Shown: in pieces, positions 1-12,265 of the stretch
Layout of the letters: the number at the start of each line of letters is the position of its first letter
How positions within the stretch are numbered: position 1 is the stretch's first letter
Origin: Glandiceps talaboti
Taxonomy: Eukaryota; Hemichordata; Enteropneusta; Spengelidae
Assembly: GCF_964340395.1 (NCBI RefSeq)
Contig: NC_135551.1
Coordinates: 27,602,380-27,666,379, forward strand
Length of the DNA stretch: 64,000 nucleotides
Direction: 5' to 3'
Notes under the pieces: model-generated
What the model saw: the letters and a program-made list of their open reading frames with translations, nothing else
The model's database searches: none
Told to the model about the DNA's origin: nothing
Program-made: the position numbers and the translations under genes

Positions 1-513
1 AACATCTGTGTTGGATGGAACAAGATTCAAACACAGAATTGTTTATTTGTGTTCACGACGAGATAAAATGTAACATTTTATGTGTTATCAGTGCCTGTAT
101 TTTGTTTGTGTAATTCATAAGAAAATACAACGTTGTGAGAAATGTAATAAGCATCATGCTGTATAATTGAAACTCTATAGTCTTTCTGGTTTGGTAGTAA
201 AATACTTATTGTAGTGAGATACACAGTCAATTTGTCCATGGATTTGTCTAACGCACTATTAAAAATATAAAGCTAAAAGATTACAAAATACTTGTGAAGT
301 TAATAATGTATGACTCTACTGAATGAAATCATAGTCCTGGGAGGTCACCTCAGGGTCACTGATGGTATCAGATTTATTTATATGCATACAAAGTATTCAA
401 CAGCTGTTGTCAAAAATACTTTTGTGCAGCTGTGAAGGTTTGACAAAAGTGTAAATAATGTCGTGATAGGTTTATTGATTCAGTGTTGTATAATTTGCAT
501 CCCTCTCCTATAG

Positions 514-1172
514 ATGAAAACTATGCTGTCACACACAGCAAACGTGGCATGCTGGGTATGGCTAACCAGGGCAGACATACCAACGGCTCTCAGTTCTATA
601 TTGCATTTCAACGTGCACCATGGATGGACACTAAATATGTAGCTTTTGGGTAAGTACTCAACAACAATTTATTTTACCTGTACATAACTACAATTATAAA
701 CTGAACAGGGAATACGTTATTAACTTGTCTTATGAGTAAAGTTATGAAGTCTCTTTTAAATTAAGCAACTACTCAAAAAACGACAAACCGTGTTGGGTCA
801 TAGGTCAATCTTTGATTGACAACACTAGAAATGCCATGATCTGTGTGTATGTATCTTTCTTCTTTTTAAAAAAAATCAGACTCTGAAGTAACGTGTATTT
901 TTTAGAAGAACAGAAGATCTTCCGTCGATAGCAATAGGACAATGTGAAGTTATTAGTTCAAATTACACAAGATCTGATACATTTTTTGCAACTTAGCATA
1001 TATATTTACCATAAACAAACTTTTTTGAGATTAAACCAGTTTCTCTTATTCTGTCTACAGACAAGTTATTGAAGGAACAGAGACACTGAAGAAACTTGAA
1101 GAACAGGTGACATACAATGAAAGACCAAAGATAGATTGTAGAGTTGCTGACTGTGGAGTCTTTAATCCCTAA
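514..1172 (+). CDS. PPIL6: Peptidyl-prolyl isomerase-like 6, last two exons (5' part outside the window)
   Basis: Two exons, 514-649 and 1061-1172, joined by a GT-AG intron (donor GG|GTAAGT at 650, acceptor CTACAG at 1055-1060). Together they encode the C-terminal half of a cyclophilin domain: DENYAVTHSKRGMLGMAN, then the family motif GRHTNGSQFYI, then VAFGQVIEG and a terminal DCGVFNP followed by TAA. Cyclophilins are cis-trans prolyl isomerases or prolyl-binding scaffolds. The NERPK tail before the last strand resembles PPIL6 more than canonical PPIA, which is why I use that symbol. The invariant cyclophilin tryptophan region is not visible here because upstream exons are missing. I saw no convincing further exon in 1-513, which reads as intron. 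In human PPIL6 lies on 6q, like IRAK1BP1 and ORC3 further along this window. Confidence 0.88.
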
Positions 1173-1231
1173 ATTATTTCATTTCTTTGACTTGGAAGAG
1201 AACTGAAGTATGATGCACCTTCTAGACTATG

Positions 1232-1450
1232 TGTATCTCACCAATGTTGAACATAGTCATGTAAATTGTTGGACATGGCTATGTTTAACATAGTCATGAA
1301 AATAGCTATGTTGAACATAGTCATGTTAATTGTACACAGCTATGTTGAACATAGTCATATAAATTGTTGTACATAGCTATGTTGAACATAGTCATGTAAA
1401 TTGTTGGACATGGAGATGTTTAACATAGTCATGTAAATAGCTATGTTGGA
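1232..1450 (+). repeat. Tandem repeat of about 37 bp in the PPIL6 3' UTR
   Basis: About six imperfect units containing GCTATGTTGAACATAGTCAT and a short AT-rich spacer. CTATGTT and AACATAG are complementary, so every unit can form a small hairpin. The array starts about 60 bases after the stop codon and lies before the AATAAA signal, so it should be part of the mature mRNA. Confidence 0.8.
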
Positions 1451-2080
1451 CAGAGCTATACCAAACATTATTTTGTCAACATAGATTTATAAAAAATGCA
1501 GTTATGTTTGCATGGAAATATTTAACACATAATTGTCAGTGATTATTCTCTGATGACACTTATTAACAGCTATGTATAGCATATTTGATTGACATGTTTA
1601 GGTTATATGAATATTTGTGAATTGTTACATTGAACACATTTTTGAAACCTAGTTATGATTTTTCAGTGCATATTTTTTTTTATAAACAAAAAGACCCAAA
1701 ACATATCATTTAAACATGGTATAGTAACATCTAGACGTGAACATAATGTTACAAAATTGATGTCATGATATTTGTCATTTAAGTAATGCCATGTGAAACA
1801 TAATTTTGTACATACTATAATAGATACAACCCTGGATGTAAACATAGTTAGTAACTTCAACAGTGGCTGCAATGTTGGTGGAATTCCTTGATTAAGTATT
1901 TGATGATCTACTGTTAAAAATGTATTACTGTATATATTTCGAAAATGAATTCTGTTTGAATGAAAATGTTGAACTGACATAAACAGTCAGTTTTGTAAAT
2001 ACATTAACATATTCTAGTCACAATATCCCTTACATTAATCAAATTTATGTCAAATGCATGTATATTGTCAATTGTTTGCT

Positions 2081-2086
2081 AATAAA
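2081..2086 (+). promoter_or_regulatory. Polyadenylation signal AATAAA, probably PPIL6
   Basis: AATAAA followed within 30 bases by a T/GT-rich stretch (TTTGTTTGTGTGTTTTTGG). This implies a 3' UTR of about 0.9 kb for PPIL6. Confidence 0.6.
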
Positions 2087-2104
2087 GTTTGACAAAGATA
2101 CCAT

Positions 2105-2648
2105 TTGTTTGTGTGTTTTTGGTTTTTTTCCTTGAAATGTTCCCCAATGATATTGACGATATTACAGACAGGTTTATGATAAGTACCTAGCCTAGAGAGG
2201 TAGAGGAAAAGTGAGAGTAAAGTCCACACACGACTGAATTCTAGGCTAATAAGAATCTGTTGTGTTTTGTATCAGTGGAGCTTACTGACAGTAATAACAG
2301 TTATGATGACATCAAATATTCATTTTTCATGTTTAAAAGGAGGAAGAATTTGTCCCATAAACTCCTCACACCTTCACATACTTAGCATGTGATTTTGTCA
2401 TAAAGATTTACATTGTAACCGTATGAAAGGTTATCAAGGAGCACATAAGTATGAATACTAGTGTAATATAAATACAGAAGTGTATGGAATGCCTGACAGA
2501 CGAGTTTACACGCTTCTATGTTTTGATTTACTATATAGCCAATGTTTGTATAAGTTAATGTATTTATTTGCCATTCCACACTTTCCATGGATTTTGTAGT
2601 TGATTAATTGCTTAGTGACAAACTTTGGTATACAAGTGGGGGGGGGGG

Positions 2649-2685
<37 letters not shown>

Positions 2686-5600
2686 TGAGCGAGCTGAGCA
2701 CATGCTAACTTTGTAGAGAAGGTGGAAAAGGACTAGTTTGTTATCAGAAATCCAATAAAATGAGGACAGAGGGGAGGAAAAGGAAAGGTAGAAACACATG
2801 AAGATTATTTTTTATTACTAGCATTTTACTTCTTTTTTTTTTAATCAACCAACCGTGAAAAAGTAATGAGAAACATAAAAAAAAAGGTCACACTAATGTG
2901 CAACGTCCATGATGAATTAAATAACATGGTTGGTGTTCCCATAAGCACAACATAAGTTGACCTATAAATGGTCTAGTCTCCAACGTCTATGGTAACGTTA
3001 ATTTCATTGGTATATGATTTTTTTGCCTTTGAATAATCACAATGAGAGTCACAGATGGACAAGCTGAATAATCCGGTAGTGAAATTCTTGCATCAAAAAA
3101 GGAGACAGATGTCTGTTGATATAATATTATAATAGGTTATTGTGAAAGTGTGTATAAAACATTGATATACAGACTACTAGTCTGATTGCCCATTGTGGGT
3201 GATTAATTCTCTCATTATCAAATCTACATTTCAAAGAAAAAAAAGACATTCAAGTATTATAAATTTCTGTGTCTACTTTTTTCCTCTTGTATAGGCCACT
3301 GGTAACCTTTATTTCTTAATCCGGCCTACAGTCTCGTTTTTCCTGATGCACTAGTTGCCAATTTACAATGTGGATTATTAACTTCTGACAATTAGTAATG
3401 TGTCTACCGGTGAACTGATTGATGGTGTGTACACCATGGATTAAAGTTGTAAGGATTACAAATATATAAGATTGTCACCCCACCAACCCACCCCACCCCC
3501 ACCCCACCCCGGGGGACAATGACGTGTCATCGTACGGGGGGGGGCTCCGCGCAGACCTCCAAACCCCAAGTGTAGTCGACCACAAGTTATGAAAAAATGA
3601 GACCCTTTCTCATACCAAAGCCTTATGTCTGGTATAAGCATGTTGCATTGGTTATGCTATGGTTTTGGGGCTAGATAGCTTAGCCCTGCCTAACATGAAG
3701 GCAATGTGGTTACAATTATAAGGGGAACTCAGATTTGATTAAGGTCACTCTATACCTCAGAAAAACTATGTTTTAACATTAAAAGCATACCCTTCCTCAA
3801 ACCCAAAACACTAATTTATGCAAAATTCATAAACCGTAATAACAATAACAACAACAGAGAAAGGTGGAATACCAACAAGTAATTAATAAGTTCATGTTAA
3901 CATTTCAATCTTTATTTGAAATGGTCTCAAAGGAAACAAATAATTTTATAGCATTCATGGAAATAAAATATAAAAATCATTGGTAAAACCCAGTCGATAG
4001 TTATAGTTTGTATTACTGCAAAAAATTATGTCAATTTCCGAAATTGTCATCTAACATTGCTGGCATTGATTATTGCAGTAGTCCAATATTCACTCACAGA
4101 ATACCAAGATTGCCTTGACAATAAATGGCCGAATTGCATCATGACTCATTGGAAAGTCCCCCTTATACACCGACAGAAATTCTTTGGAAATACCTCTAGA
4201 GCTACGCACCCACAGATCCGGATTTATACAAATGCGTGATATATGGCTGGTGTGATAAAAACACATACACACTGGTACACCACGTCATTTTGACTCTTGG
4301 TTCTATCAATGGCGACCACTGTATGAGTAGTAATTTTTTCAAAGATAATTTATTGCATAAAAGTATTCGAAACCACGTCATGTAATTTGAATAACCCGGT
4401 AACCTGCTCAAGTTGAAATAAAAATTACAAAAATTAATGTAGTAAATCGTAAATACAGGTAAATCAGTTATGTACGCCCTAGGGAAAATTTGCCATCAAA
4501 CCATAGACTATGTCTATGGTCAAAGAAAGGCATATTAATTCCACTTTTAAAGTGCCATTACATTATCGTTAACTTGAATTAACATGACGATTTCCCCCAT
4601 TTAGAAACGTCAGTACTAGTAACAGGCTACATGAATAAACTTTTCTTATTCTCATAAACTAGTCTTGAACTTTTCTTTTCCCTTAGAAATCTAGGTATGG
4701 CTAATATAACAAAGTCGGCATGCAGCGTTCTACGCGGTATGACTAACAACGAAGTCCGCAGATCTAGAGTCCTTCGCTGTATACGAAGTCCGCAGAGTTC
4801 TTCGCTGTGTGGCTAACAACAAAGTCCGCAGAGCTCTTAAAGTTTTCATACAGACGTATCAGCCACATATTGTTGTCAATTAACTGTATAATAATCATTG
4901 AATACCTGAATAGTTTCATGTGGTTGACAACAGTCAGATTTTTCAAATCGTTATCATATATTTAGGTTGCCCATCCGATCAAAAAACGATCGACCTCTCT
5001 GTATAAGCCTTTAGCCTATAATGTAGTTGCAACTTGAAGACAAAAATAGTACTGATAGACAATCATAGCTTGTATTTGTAAATGTTATTGCAGATAAAAC
5101 AGCCTCAATAGAAATATTTGATCTCAACAAATGATTACTTCGTATCTAATTTTTTTTCAGAAGAGACGTTTCACTTTTGCTAATATTGTGTCATGACGTC
5201 ATGAAACTATAGAGTTAAAAAAAATATTGTGATTTTTTGTTTGTTATTCGTTTCTTCTCTGCACATCGCCGTTAGTATTAGCGAGTACATTGTAAGATAT
5301 GATGTGTCGTTCAACCGCATCAAATACAGTGCCAATTTCATCCCATATAAAACTGAGACGGCTGTGTAGGGCTGGACGACATGGCCTATCTTTAAGTGTA
5401 CATAACCAGAATCAAATTATTCTATACTAGAGGCTATCCGTTGCGTTGGCTTTTAAAACTGAAGATCTCTTCCAACAGATTAAAATGCCCACTGATAGTC
5501 TCTAAAACATGACAAGGATGAAATGAATAAAGATTTTAATTTCAGTGGAACCAAAAGTGGTGACGTTACTAAATTGTACAACCGATTACTTTAAATTTGC

Positions 5601-6780
5601 TTTCTGTTTTACTAGTATGTTTGATATACCTGTACATACTGTTGATAGGAATCGCCAGAATGAGAATATTTAATTTCTGTGAGTTTTCATGTAATGCACC
5701 ATAAAGCAAACAATCGGAGAAAGAAACAATCTCATTCCAAATCTGGCGATACCAGAGAGATAAAAAATCGTGAATGTGTTACAGTGACACTTCGTAAAAC
5801 TGAAAAAAAATCACAATAATCGAACCCTAAAATGTATACATTCCAACAAGACTGCAGAAAAACAAATCGAATAAATCAGACGAACATGAAATACATCAAA
5901 GAATACGAAATAGACGTGTAACGTTGCATATTGACAAATACATATAAAGATATTGTACATTGTACATTTGTACATTGTAGAATAGCAAAAAAATGGATTG
6001 AGAATAAGTTTTGTATAGTCTTAAGCTTCCTTCAAAATCACAGTGCTTAACCATGTTACAACGTATTTACCACACTATAGCATTGTATTCAGTGTCAAGG
6101 TAAATGTTATTACTTTTTTGACACCCAGATGGCCATGAATGCCCGACTGAATTCTTTAGCTAAGAAATATACTATATACGATTCCAGTACTAGTTATGCA
6201 CAAAGCTAGTATGTACGTCACCAGTCGAAATCTCCCGCCTTCAGGGTAGTATTGGAGGTGTGGTTACCACCCGGTCTGAGTATCTTTATTGTTCTACCTC
6301 TTGAGCAGGTATATACCACATTCGTCATCGTTTCACGTAAGTAGCTCTTACTTGTATGTGATGTGAAAAGCTTATTGTCTGGTAACTCGCGTTTCAAATA
6401 AAAGTCAAACTGCACTGGATTGCCCAGTCACTGAAAAGAATTTAAAGAGACGACACAAAAATGAAAGCCCGGAGCAGCATTCTTACTATGATTCGTATCA
6501 CCGAGGAAGTTTCAATTGGTCTGACGCTCATTATTTAGCGTCACACGTTACCGCGACCGTACCGTTGGCATTTGGGTGAGACATCTTGACAGAAAATCCA
6601 TGTCTGCATGTCTGCATGCACGCATATATATGGTACGGCAACGCAGGCTGCCTGTGCGTCAGAAACTGTCTCTGTGCCATGCTGTTGCACGGAAAACAGC
6701 AAAATAAGCCATAAGCTTAAATAGAGTGTAAAAAAAGTGTAAATTTCTGTGAAACAGTTCGTCGCATCACTGAATCATAT
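2105..6780. other. Intergenic DNA without a recognisable gene
   Basis: AT-rich, with no ORF that looks coding. It holds a G-run plus (GA)n(CAGA)n microsatellite at 2637-2687, a C-rich patch at 3477-3515 with several CCCC/CCCAC runs that could form a G-quadruplex on the minus strand, a small perfect hairpin at about 4501-4520 (CCATAGAC/GTCTATGG), and three copies of a CGAAGTCCGCAGA-type motif at about 4748-4835. Nothing else stands out. Confidence 0.6.
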
Positions 6781-6804
6781 ATCCTATCATATCGCGTATG
6801 TGAA

Positions 6805-7119
6805 TTATTTCAAAATGGAGTTCTTAGAGTTGGTATTTGTTGCATAGTAAATGCTTGGAAGTGCCCTTCTCCTTTGCCGAAATCTTGAACTTGACATGTA
6901 CTGTTGGAGTTCAAAATCTTGGGAAACGTCTTCTTGCTCAGTTGCTATGGTGACAACAGGTGATTGTACAGTCGACATTCTCTCGAGATTTAAAGAAGTC
7001 AGTCTTTCTCGATCAGAAGCATTCAAATCCTGCAGAACATTACCTAAAGCGTTCCTACGACCCCGTAAACGACCTGCTACAAGTGCAGGTAGCCTTGACC
7101 GCGAACTTGACACCATCAT
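6805..7119 (-). CDS. Unrecognised small candidate gene or exon, 104 residues
   Basis: Minus-strand frame starting at two consecutive ATGs and ending at TAA. It is richer in GC than its surroundings and has no low-complexity repeat. The product is basic and serine/arginine-rich at its start (SSSRSRLPAL, GRLRGRRNALGNVLQDLN), then has a hydrophilic middle with several S/T residues and a second basic patch RFRQRRRALPSIYY. There is no signal peptide or membrane segment. The open frame continues about 10 codons upstream of the ATG. Another minus-strand open stretch (7116-7361) lies directly upstream and could be 5' UTR or an exon in another frame. The plus strand is also open here (6851-7147) and ends near a GTAAGT, so strand assignment is uncertain. 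I do not recognise a family and assign no function. Confidence 0.35.
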   Translation of the reverse strand: MMVSSSRSRLPALVAGRLRGRRNALGNVLQDLNASDRERLTSLNLERMSTVQSPVVTIATEQEDVSQDFELQQYMSSSRFRQRRRALPSIYYATNTNSKNSILK

Positions 7120-7379
7120 TTCCAGTATACCTTTACGTCGAGAGTAAGTTTAGATGTACGTGTATATATTCCAACTGCTTCCAGCTTGTATACTTTTCCT
7201 CGTTCAACAATGCCAAACTCAAAAATATGGCCTGTTTCCGTCTCAAACGCGTGTTCAGTCACAGTTCTCCACTGTAAGCATTCACTAAATTCGATAAAAC
7301 GATAAATGAAACTAACCGTCACGGTGCAAAATGTCATTCGTCGCGCCGTGTATTGACCCACTTCACCGGAGTATATTTA

Positions 7380-8200
7380 CAGCCACAAATTCGTTGTACG
7401 GTACTGTGTCGGGCTATAAGGGTATGCGAATGATAGCGGTTACTTTATACAGCATGAATTTTTTTAATATATAGATCGTCTTACGTTTGACGGTTAGCGA
7501 ATCCTCCAGCACCCCAAGAAATATCGATGACAGCGGCAGTATTGTTTGAACCACGACAAAACTCTGACCCCAATATCTTGTGTCATGTTTGACGTCATAG
7601 GGGATATCGTGACGCTATTCGATATTGTTCTGAACTGGGTCAGAAGTTCATTTTAAGGACCACTTTTCTCTATGGGCGTGTTAGCGGAAAGTTCAATAGT
7701 CCATCAACGCCCAAAGAACTCACATTTCTCTTTCAATGTTCTCTCGAGATTAGTCATTACAGTAGTTTGTACATAATAGAAGGTCGGATCACAATACGTA
7801 TTTTGCCTAAAGGTGATAGATGTGTATCACCGTATAGTAAAGTCCTTCATTAGTAGCCTAGGGAATTACCATTCATGTAGTGTGTACATTGTCCACAGAG
7901 ATTTACCGCAGGTGACAGGTGCCTGTAATCACATCAACAATAGCGTGACGTTATCAGCCCGGGTTGCCAATGGATTTTTTTTTATTTTGTAAAAAGATGA
8001 ATCATGGTGTCGATGTGACCTGGTTCTAGGGTCACGCCATGAAATAAGTGTCATAATTCTAACATGATACTGTCACAGTTACAACAAGGAAGGGAGAAGG
8101 GAGAGAGAAAACGGTTGACTGGGTGCATGCAGTCCATTGATATAGGGAGACCTATGTTGTTAAGAGGACGTAAAGATAACATTTCAATAATCTATTTTAT
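7380..8200. other. Intergenic DNA
   Basis: Non-repetitive sequence of slightly higher GC than the window average around 7380-7700. No gene, RNA or clear element recognised. Confidence 0.5.
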
Positions 8201-8202
8201 AG

Positions 8203-8431
8203 ATAGATATGGATGGATGGATGGATGGATGGATATGGATGGATGGATGGATGGATGGATGGATGGATGGCTGGAAGGATGGATGGATGGATGGAAGGAT
8301 GGATGGATGGATGGATGGAAGGATGGATGGATGGATGGATGGATAGATGGATGGATGGGTGATGTGTGGGTGGATGGATGGATGGATGGATGGATGGATA
8401 GATGGATGGATGGGTGATGTGTGGCTTGATG

Positions 8432-8462
<31 letters not shown>

Positions 8463-8585
8463 GGATGGATAGATAGATAGATAGATAAATAAATAAATAG
8501 CTATATAGATAGATAGATAGGTATGTAGGTTGGTAGGTAGGAAGGAAGGAAGGTAGGTAGGTGGGTAGGTAGGTAGGTAGGTAGG

Positions 8586-8639
<54 letters not shown>

Positions 8640-8640
8640 C
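8203..8640. repeat. Compound tetranucleotide microsatellite, GGAT then GATA/GGTA/GATA
   Basis: About 440 bp. (GGAT)n interrupted by GGAA and GGGT variants runs to about 8415, followed by (GATA)n, a short (GGTA)/(GGAA) block near 8520-8585, and again (GATA)n to 8640. Open frames over it (WMDG repeats and the like) are products of the repeat, not genes. Confidence 0.95.
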
Positions 8641-9001
8641 TAGTAAATAGACAGGTAGATAGACAGGTAGATAGACCTAGAGAGGAACAACGAGGAGATT
8701 GTTGTTTAGGCGATAGATAAGTGACATGACATGAAGCAGATAAACACATTCACACATATAGCTACTCACTTTACTAGTATATATCATGTATAGTACGTCC
8801 GAAGGACCGCCAGTTTATTCTCTACTCATTGCAAACTGTACGATGATGCAACCATTACACATATCAGCTAAATATGTATAGTGGGCATGATAAGTGTTAA
8901 ACTCTGAGATTTTTATGATTTTGCAAATCCACTGAAATAGGTGTACGATCAAAAGATAAAAGTTGAAGGAAAATGGCTGGATGGCGTCTGTGGATGAGAG
9001 T

Positions 9002-9084
9002 AAAGTTCTGTGGGATTCGAACCCACGTGACCGTACGGTCACCTGTTTTCAAGACAGGCTGCTTAACCACTCGCACAAGAACCG
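9002..9084 (-). tRNA. tRNA-Ser (anticodon TGA) or tRNA-Ser-like pseudogene
   Basis: Minus strand, 83 nt including discriminator base. The anticodon stem CCTGT/ACAGG (plus 42-46 and 54-58 of the 9000s) encloses the loop CTTGAAA, giving anticodon TGA. A long class II variable arm TGACCG-TA-CGGTCA is perfectly paired, the T arm is GTGGG-TTCGAAT-CCCAC, and the D arm contains GAGTGGTTAA with a 3 bp stem TGC/GCA. The long variable arm and TGA anticodon both say serine. The acceptor stem pairs at positions 2-7 (one a G-T wobble) but position 1 is C opposite T, and no T-run terminator follows closely. It could be a slightly decayed gene or the head of a tRNA-derived SINE. Confidence 0.7.
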
Positions 9085-9089
9085 AAGTA

Positions 9090-10000
9090 TCCACAAGACA
9101 TAGCCAGCCGATTGCTAGTTGAACCACCCACATTTTATAGCTATGCGTTGAAAACTGTGATGATGCAATATTTCGTACAGTCACTGAACAGACATAGTAT
9201 GACGCTGAAGACATATATGGGACTTTCCAGTTTGTCATTGGTTTAGAAACACTGAAATTACTGCGTCAACTTAGTACAATGAAAAATAATTAGACCAAGG
9301 ACCCAGGTGACAATGGTCCCGTGATGAAAGCGGTCATGTGTGACGCAAGTGGTCGAAACTGGGTCGCTGATTTAACTTTTAGCAAATGAACGGAGAATAC
9401 AGTTATTCATCATCGGAGTAAACGCAATTTTCATAGTTTCTCCTTGGTGTTAAAAGTTGCTTTGATGATGTCTGTTGTTTTTTTCATTTCAAAATCTTAG
9501 CCCTCCAGTTTGCAGAAGTTTCGTTGTGAATGTGAGCGTATTTATTGCCATTGTGCATATTAACTTACAACAGTTATAAAAGAATGCGATTATTTTCTTC
9601 ATTGAAGACGGCCATCTCTTAGAAAATTACAAAGTGCTATAAATTGTCGATATGTTATGGTAGTTATTGTTTTTGTGAAATCCAACATTGCAATGTGTAG
9701 GCTTATATAGGACCCGGGTATATAGGATGCGAGTTAGTTACGACACAGATATATGCAGAGTTAACTACTTTGTTTCAATTGAAAGACAATGGAGATTATA
9801 AACGACACAACGGAACCAGAGAAATAGGAAACTGTGAATAATGTCGAACTACATTCAAAGTTCATTCATCTCAAGCTTCCTGAAACTTTTGTTCATGCCA
9901 ACAAGGAAGTATAAAAGTGACACTTCCATGATGGTGCCAATTACAGTAACATAAAGGACCTCAATATCATATTTCCAGTGGAGTTAGAGGGTCTGAAAAC
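9090..10000. other. Intergenic DNA upstream of IRAK1BP1
   Basis: No gene, repeat or RNA recognised. The last few hundred bases should include the IRAK1BP1 promoter. Confidence 0.5.
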
Positions 10001-10003
10001 ACG

Positions 10004-10028
10004 CGCCATTTTAGAACAAAAATGGCTT
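10004..10028 (+). promoter_or_regulatory. YY1-like sites at the IRAK1BP1 start
   Basis: CGCGCCATTTTAG on the plus strand reads AAAATGGCGCG on the minus strand, and AAAATGGCTTC overlaps the start codon. Both resemble the AANATGGC core of YY1, which in animals is often placed near initiation codons of housekeeping genes. This is motif matching only. Confidence 0.35.
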
Positions 10029-11773
10029 CTTCGTACCGCCCAACCCAAGTGTTCGCGTCTTTCACAACGACTCCACCGGCACACAAGCTCAAGAAAACAC
10101 CAGAAATTGAAGATAATACAAAGAAAGTGCCAACCCAACGTGAGATACAGGTTTCAGCAAGTGGGGAGGCATTTTTACCACCGGACAGAGCCAGAGTAAC
10201 CGTGACAGTATCCAGTACCAAAGAGAATGTTTCGGAGGCAAAGAACAGCGTCACGCGTAGGCTAGATTATATTCTACAAAGTTTACAAACACATGGAGTC
10301 AAAGTGAGTGAATTGTATGATATTTGAAATCTATTTGGAAATTGGAATAAACTTGCTAGAAATCAAAACAAGGGAACAAACGGACGATTGTAACTTGTTG
10401 TGACCTTGCACCCGCGTCCTCATATGGACACGTTCCAATATTTCTTACGGTTAGCCATTTTCTACCCTTTCTAGTCAGTGTACATATAGTAGACGGGCAT
10501 TTTATTATATATATATGCTTTGGAAAGATCAAGGAGAGATGTCAGGAAAAGTTAAACTTATATGATGTATTTCCTGTCTCACTTTCGATGAGCGGTAACA
10601 TTTTGAGCGTTATCGGTTTCCATGGACACCGTCCGGCGGGATAGGACGAACGTTGTCTCAACTTGCATAGTCACGTTATGATATAGTGACTATGCCGTAG
10701 TGTAAGAATAGGCCTGGGATTCACTCTATTGAACTTTCGGACTTTGATGCGCAAGATTTGGTTAGTTTTAATTCAGACAGTGTGTTTGTGTCATATTTCG
10801 TACGTATATTATTTTCTTCACTTCTAGGAAGGTGACATTGATGTGTATAAAAATATCCAACGAATCGATGGACTATATGACATGAAGACAGAGGTCACTG
10901 TACTCTTTGTTGATTTTAATAAGTGCCAAACTACATGTAACTTCCTTGTTGAAAAGTTAGACAACTCAGTAACAGTTTCCCAACCACAGTTATTTCATAG
11001 CCACCAAAGATTAGAAATGCTCAGGTAAGAAGTAAGACAGAATTTTAACATGTAGTTCCTTGAAAAGGGGATTTGAGAATATGTTTGGTAAAAGTATTAA
11101 CGTACAAATTGAAATTCTCAAAAAGTACCCTATATTGAAACTTGTTTTACAGTATTGTTTGTAACCTTAAGATTCTATTCACCCACTTGTCAACACTTTC
11201 TAGGAATACCATTACACCAATTTGTAAATGACTTTGTTAGAGAAATTGGTATACTTGTAAAATATTGGGGAACTCGGATAGATATTCCTTTAACAAGGAC
11301 CTGATCATTGGTTAGGGAATCCTGGAAAAATAATCTGGGAACGCCTGGTAATTTTTCCCTACCACCCATAACAAATGCACAGATATTGAACGTTATAAAC
11401 TACCAGTGAGACTCGTGTAGATTTCTGATTTAACTTACGGAAGTAATGACACTGATATTAATGATCTCTCCTTTCCAGACGACAGGCTTGTCTGACAGCT
11501 GTGAGAAATGCCAAACAAAAAGCTTTGGAAGTAGCCAGACTCCTACGTCAGTCATTAGGACGACCATTAATGGTACGCGAAGAATACAGTCATGAATGGG
11601 AAGGTCCAGCAGCTAATGAAGTACCACAAGATAATGAAATACCTGTCAGTTTTCAACAAAGAATTGCCAACTCTACTATTACTGTCAGTGTCAAAATCTT
11701 TGCTGCATTTGAACTGAAACCTAGAGAGAAAGGCAAACAAGCAGACGGTATGCTACTCGAGGCTACAGCATAA
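10022..11773 (+). CDS. IRAK1BP1: IRAK1-binding protein 1 (SIMPL domain protein), three exons
   Basis: Exons 10022-10303, 10828-11024 and 11479-11773 with good donors (AAA|GTGAGT, CAG|GTAAGA) and acceptors (TTCTAG, TTCCAG); stop TAA at 11771. After a Pro/Thr-rich N-terminus the protein has a SIMPL (DUF541) domain: REIQVSASGEAFLPPDRARV, then CNFLVEKLDNSV, then RRQACLTAVRNAKQKALEVA and the closing strand STITVSVKIFAAFELK. Mammalian IRAK1BP1/SIMPL binds IRAK1 and modulates NF-kB (p65) activity; bacterial SIMPL proteins are periplasmic. The length of about 257 residues is close to the vertebrate protein. The ATG at 10022 is the only one upstream of the conserved domain. Its 3' end lies 2.4 kb before ORC3 on the same strand. 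Confidence 0.9.
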
Positions 11774-11855
11774 CAAGAATTGTCACAGTCTGCAATTTAA
11801 TCTACATGGTAGCTAAGTTATATCAAAAGATTTAGTGTCAATTTTTGATCCTGTG

Positions 11856-11861
11856 AATAAA
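11856..11861 (+). promoter_or_regulatory. Polyadenylation signal AATAAA, probably IRAK1BP1
   Basis: AATAAA 83 bases after the stop codon, followed by T-rich sequence. Confidence 0.55.
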
Positions 11862-12265
11862 GAATAATGTACAAAATTTTCCTTCAAGTTCCTATAGAGA
11901 TGGCAATATGTAAATGATTGGCCATTCTGATAAGTTTATAGTATCGTATACATTGAATATTTTATGCCTTTGGGATAATTTGAATGAATATCATATTGCA
12001 TAGCAGGACTTTCAGTGATTTACAATTATATCATACTTCTTTCAAAATATTGAGAATTAACTTTGTAATGAGCACTTTCCTTATTATGCTATAATGTACA
12101 AGGTGTTTATGACTTTGTGTTCTCTCCACTGTGTTATAGAGTAGTGGAGCCCACCCCATGCATAATGCATTATTTTATTAATGTAATTATCACATCCATA
12201 GTATTGTTTTGTAAGAGAAACCTAGATTATACGAAAATGAATGTTGATGGACTCCGGATTCATAC

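Noticed and set aside
3477-3560. C/G-rich patch taken as a possible gene-start CpG island
   Set aside because: Consists mainly of C and G runs with few CpGs; no exon or start follows on either strand.
8064-8749. WMDG- and YLSI-repeat open frames
   Set aside because: Products of GGAT/GATA repeats; no splice or homology support.
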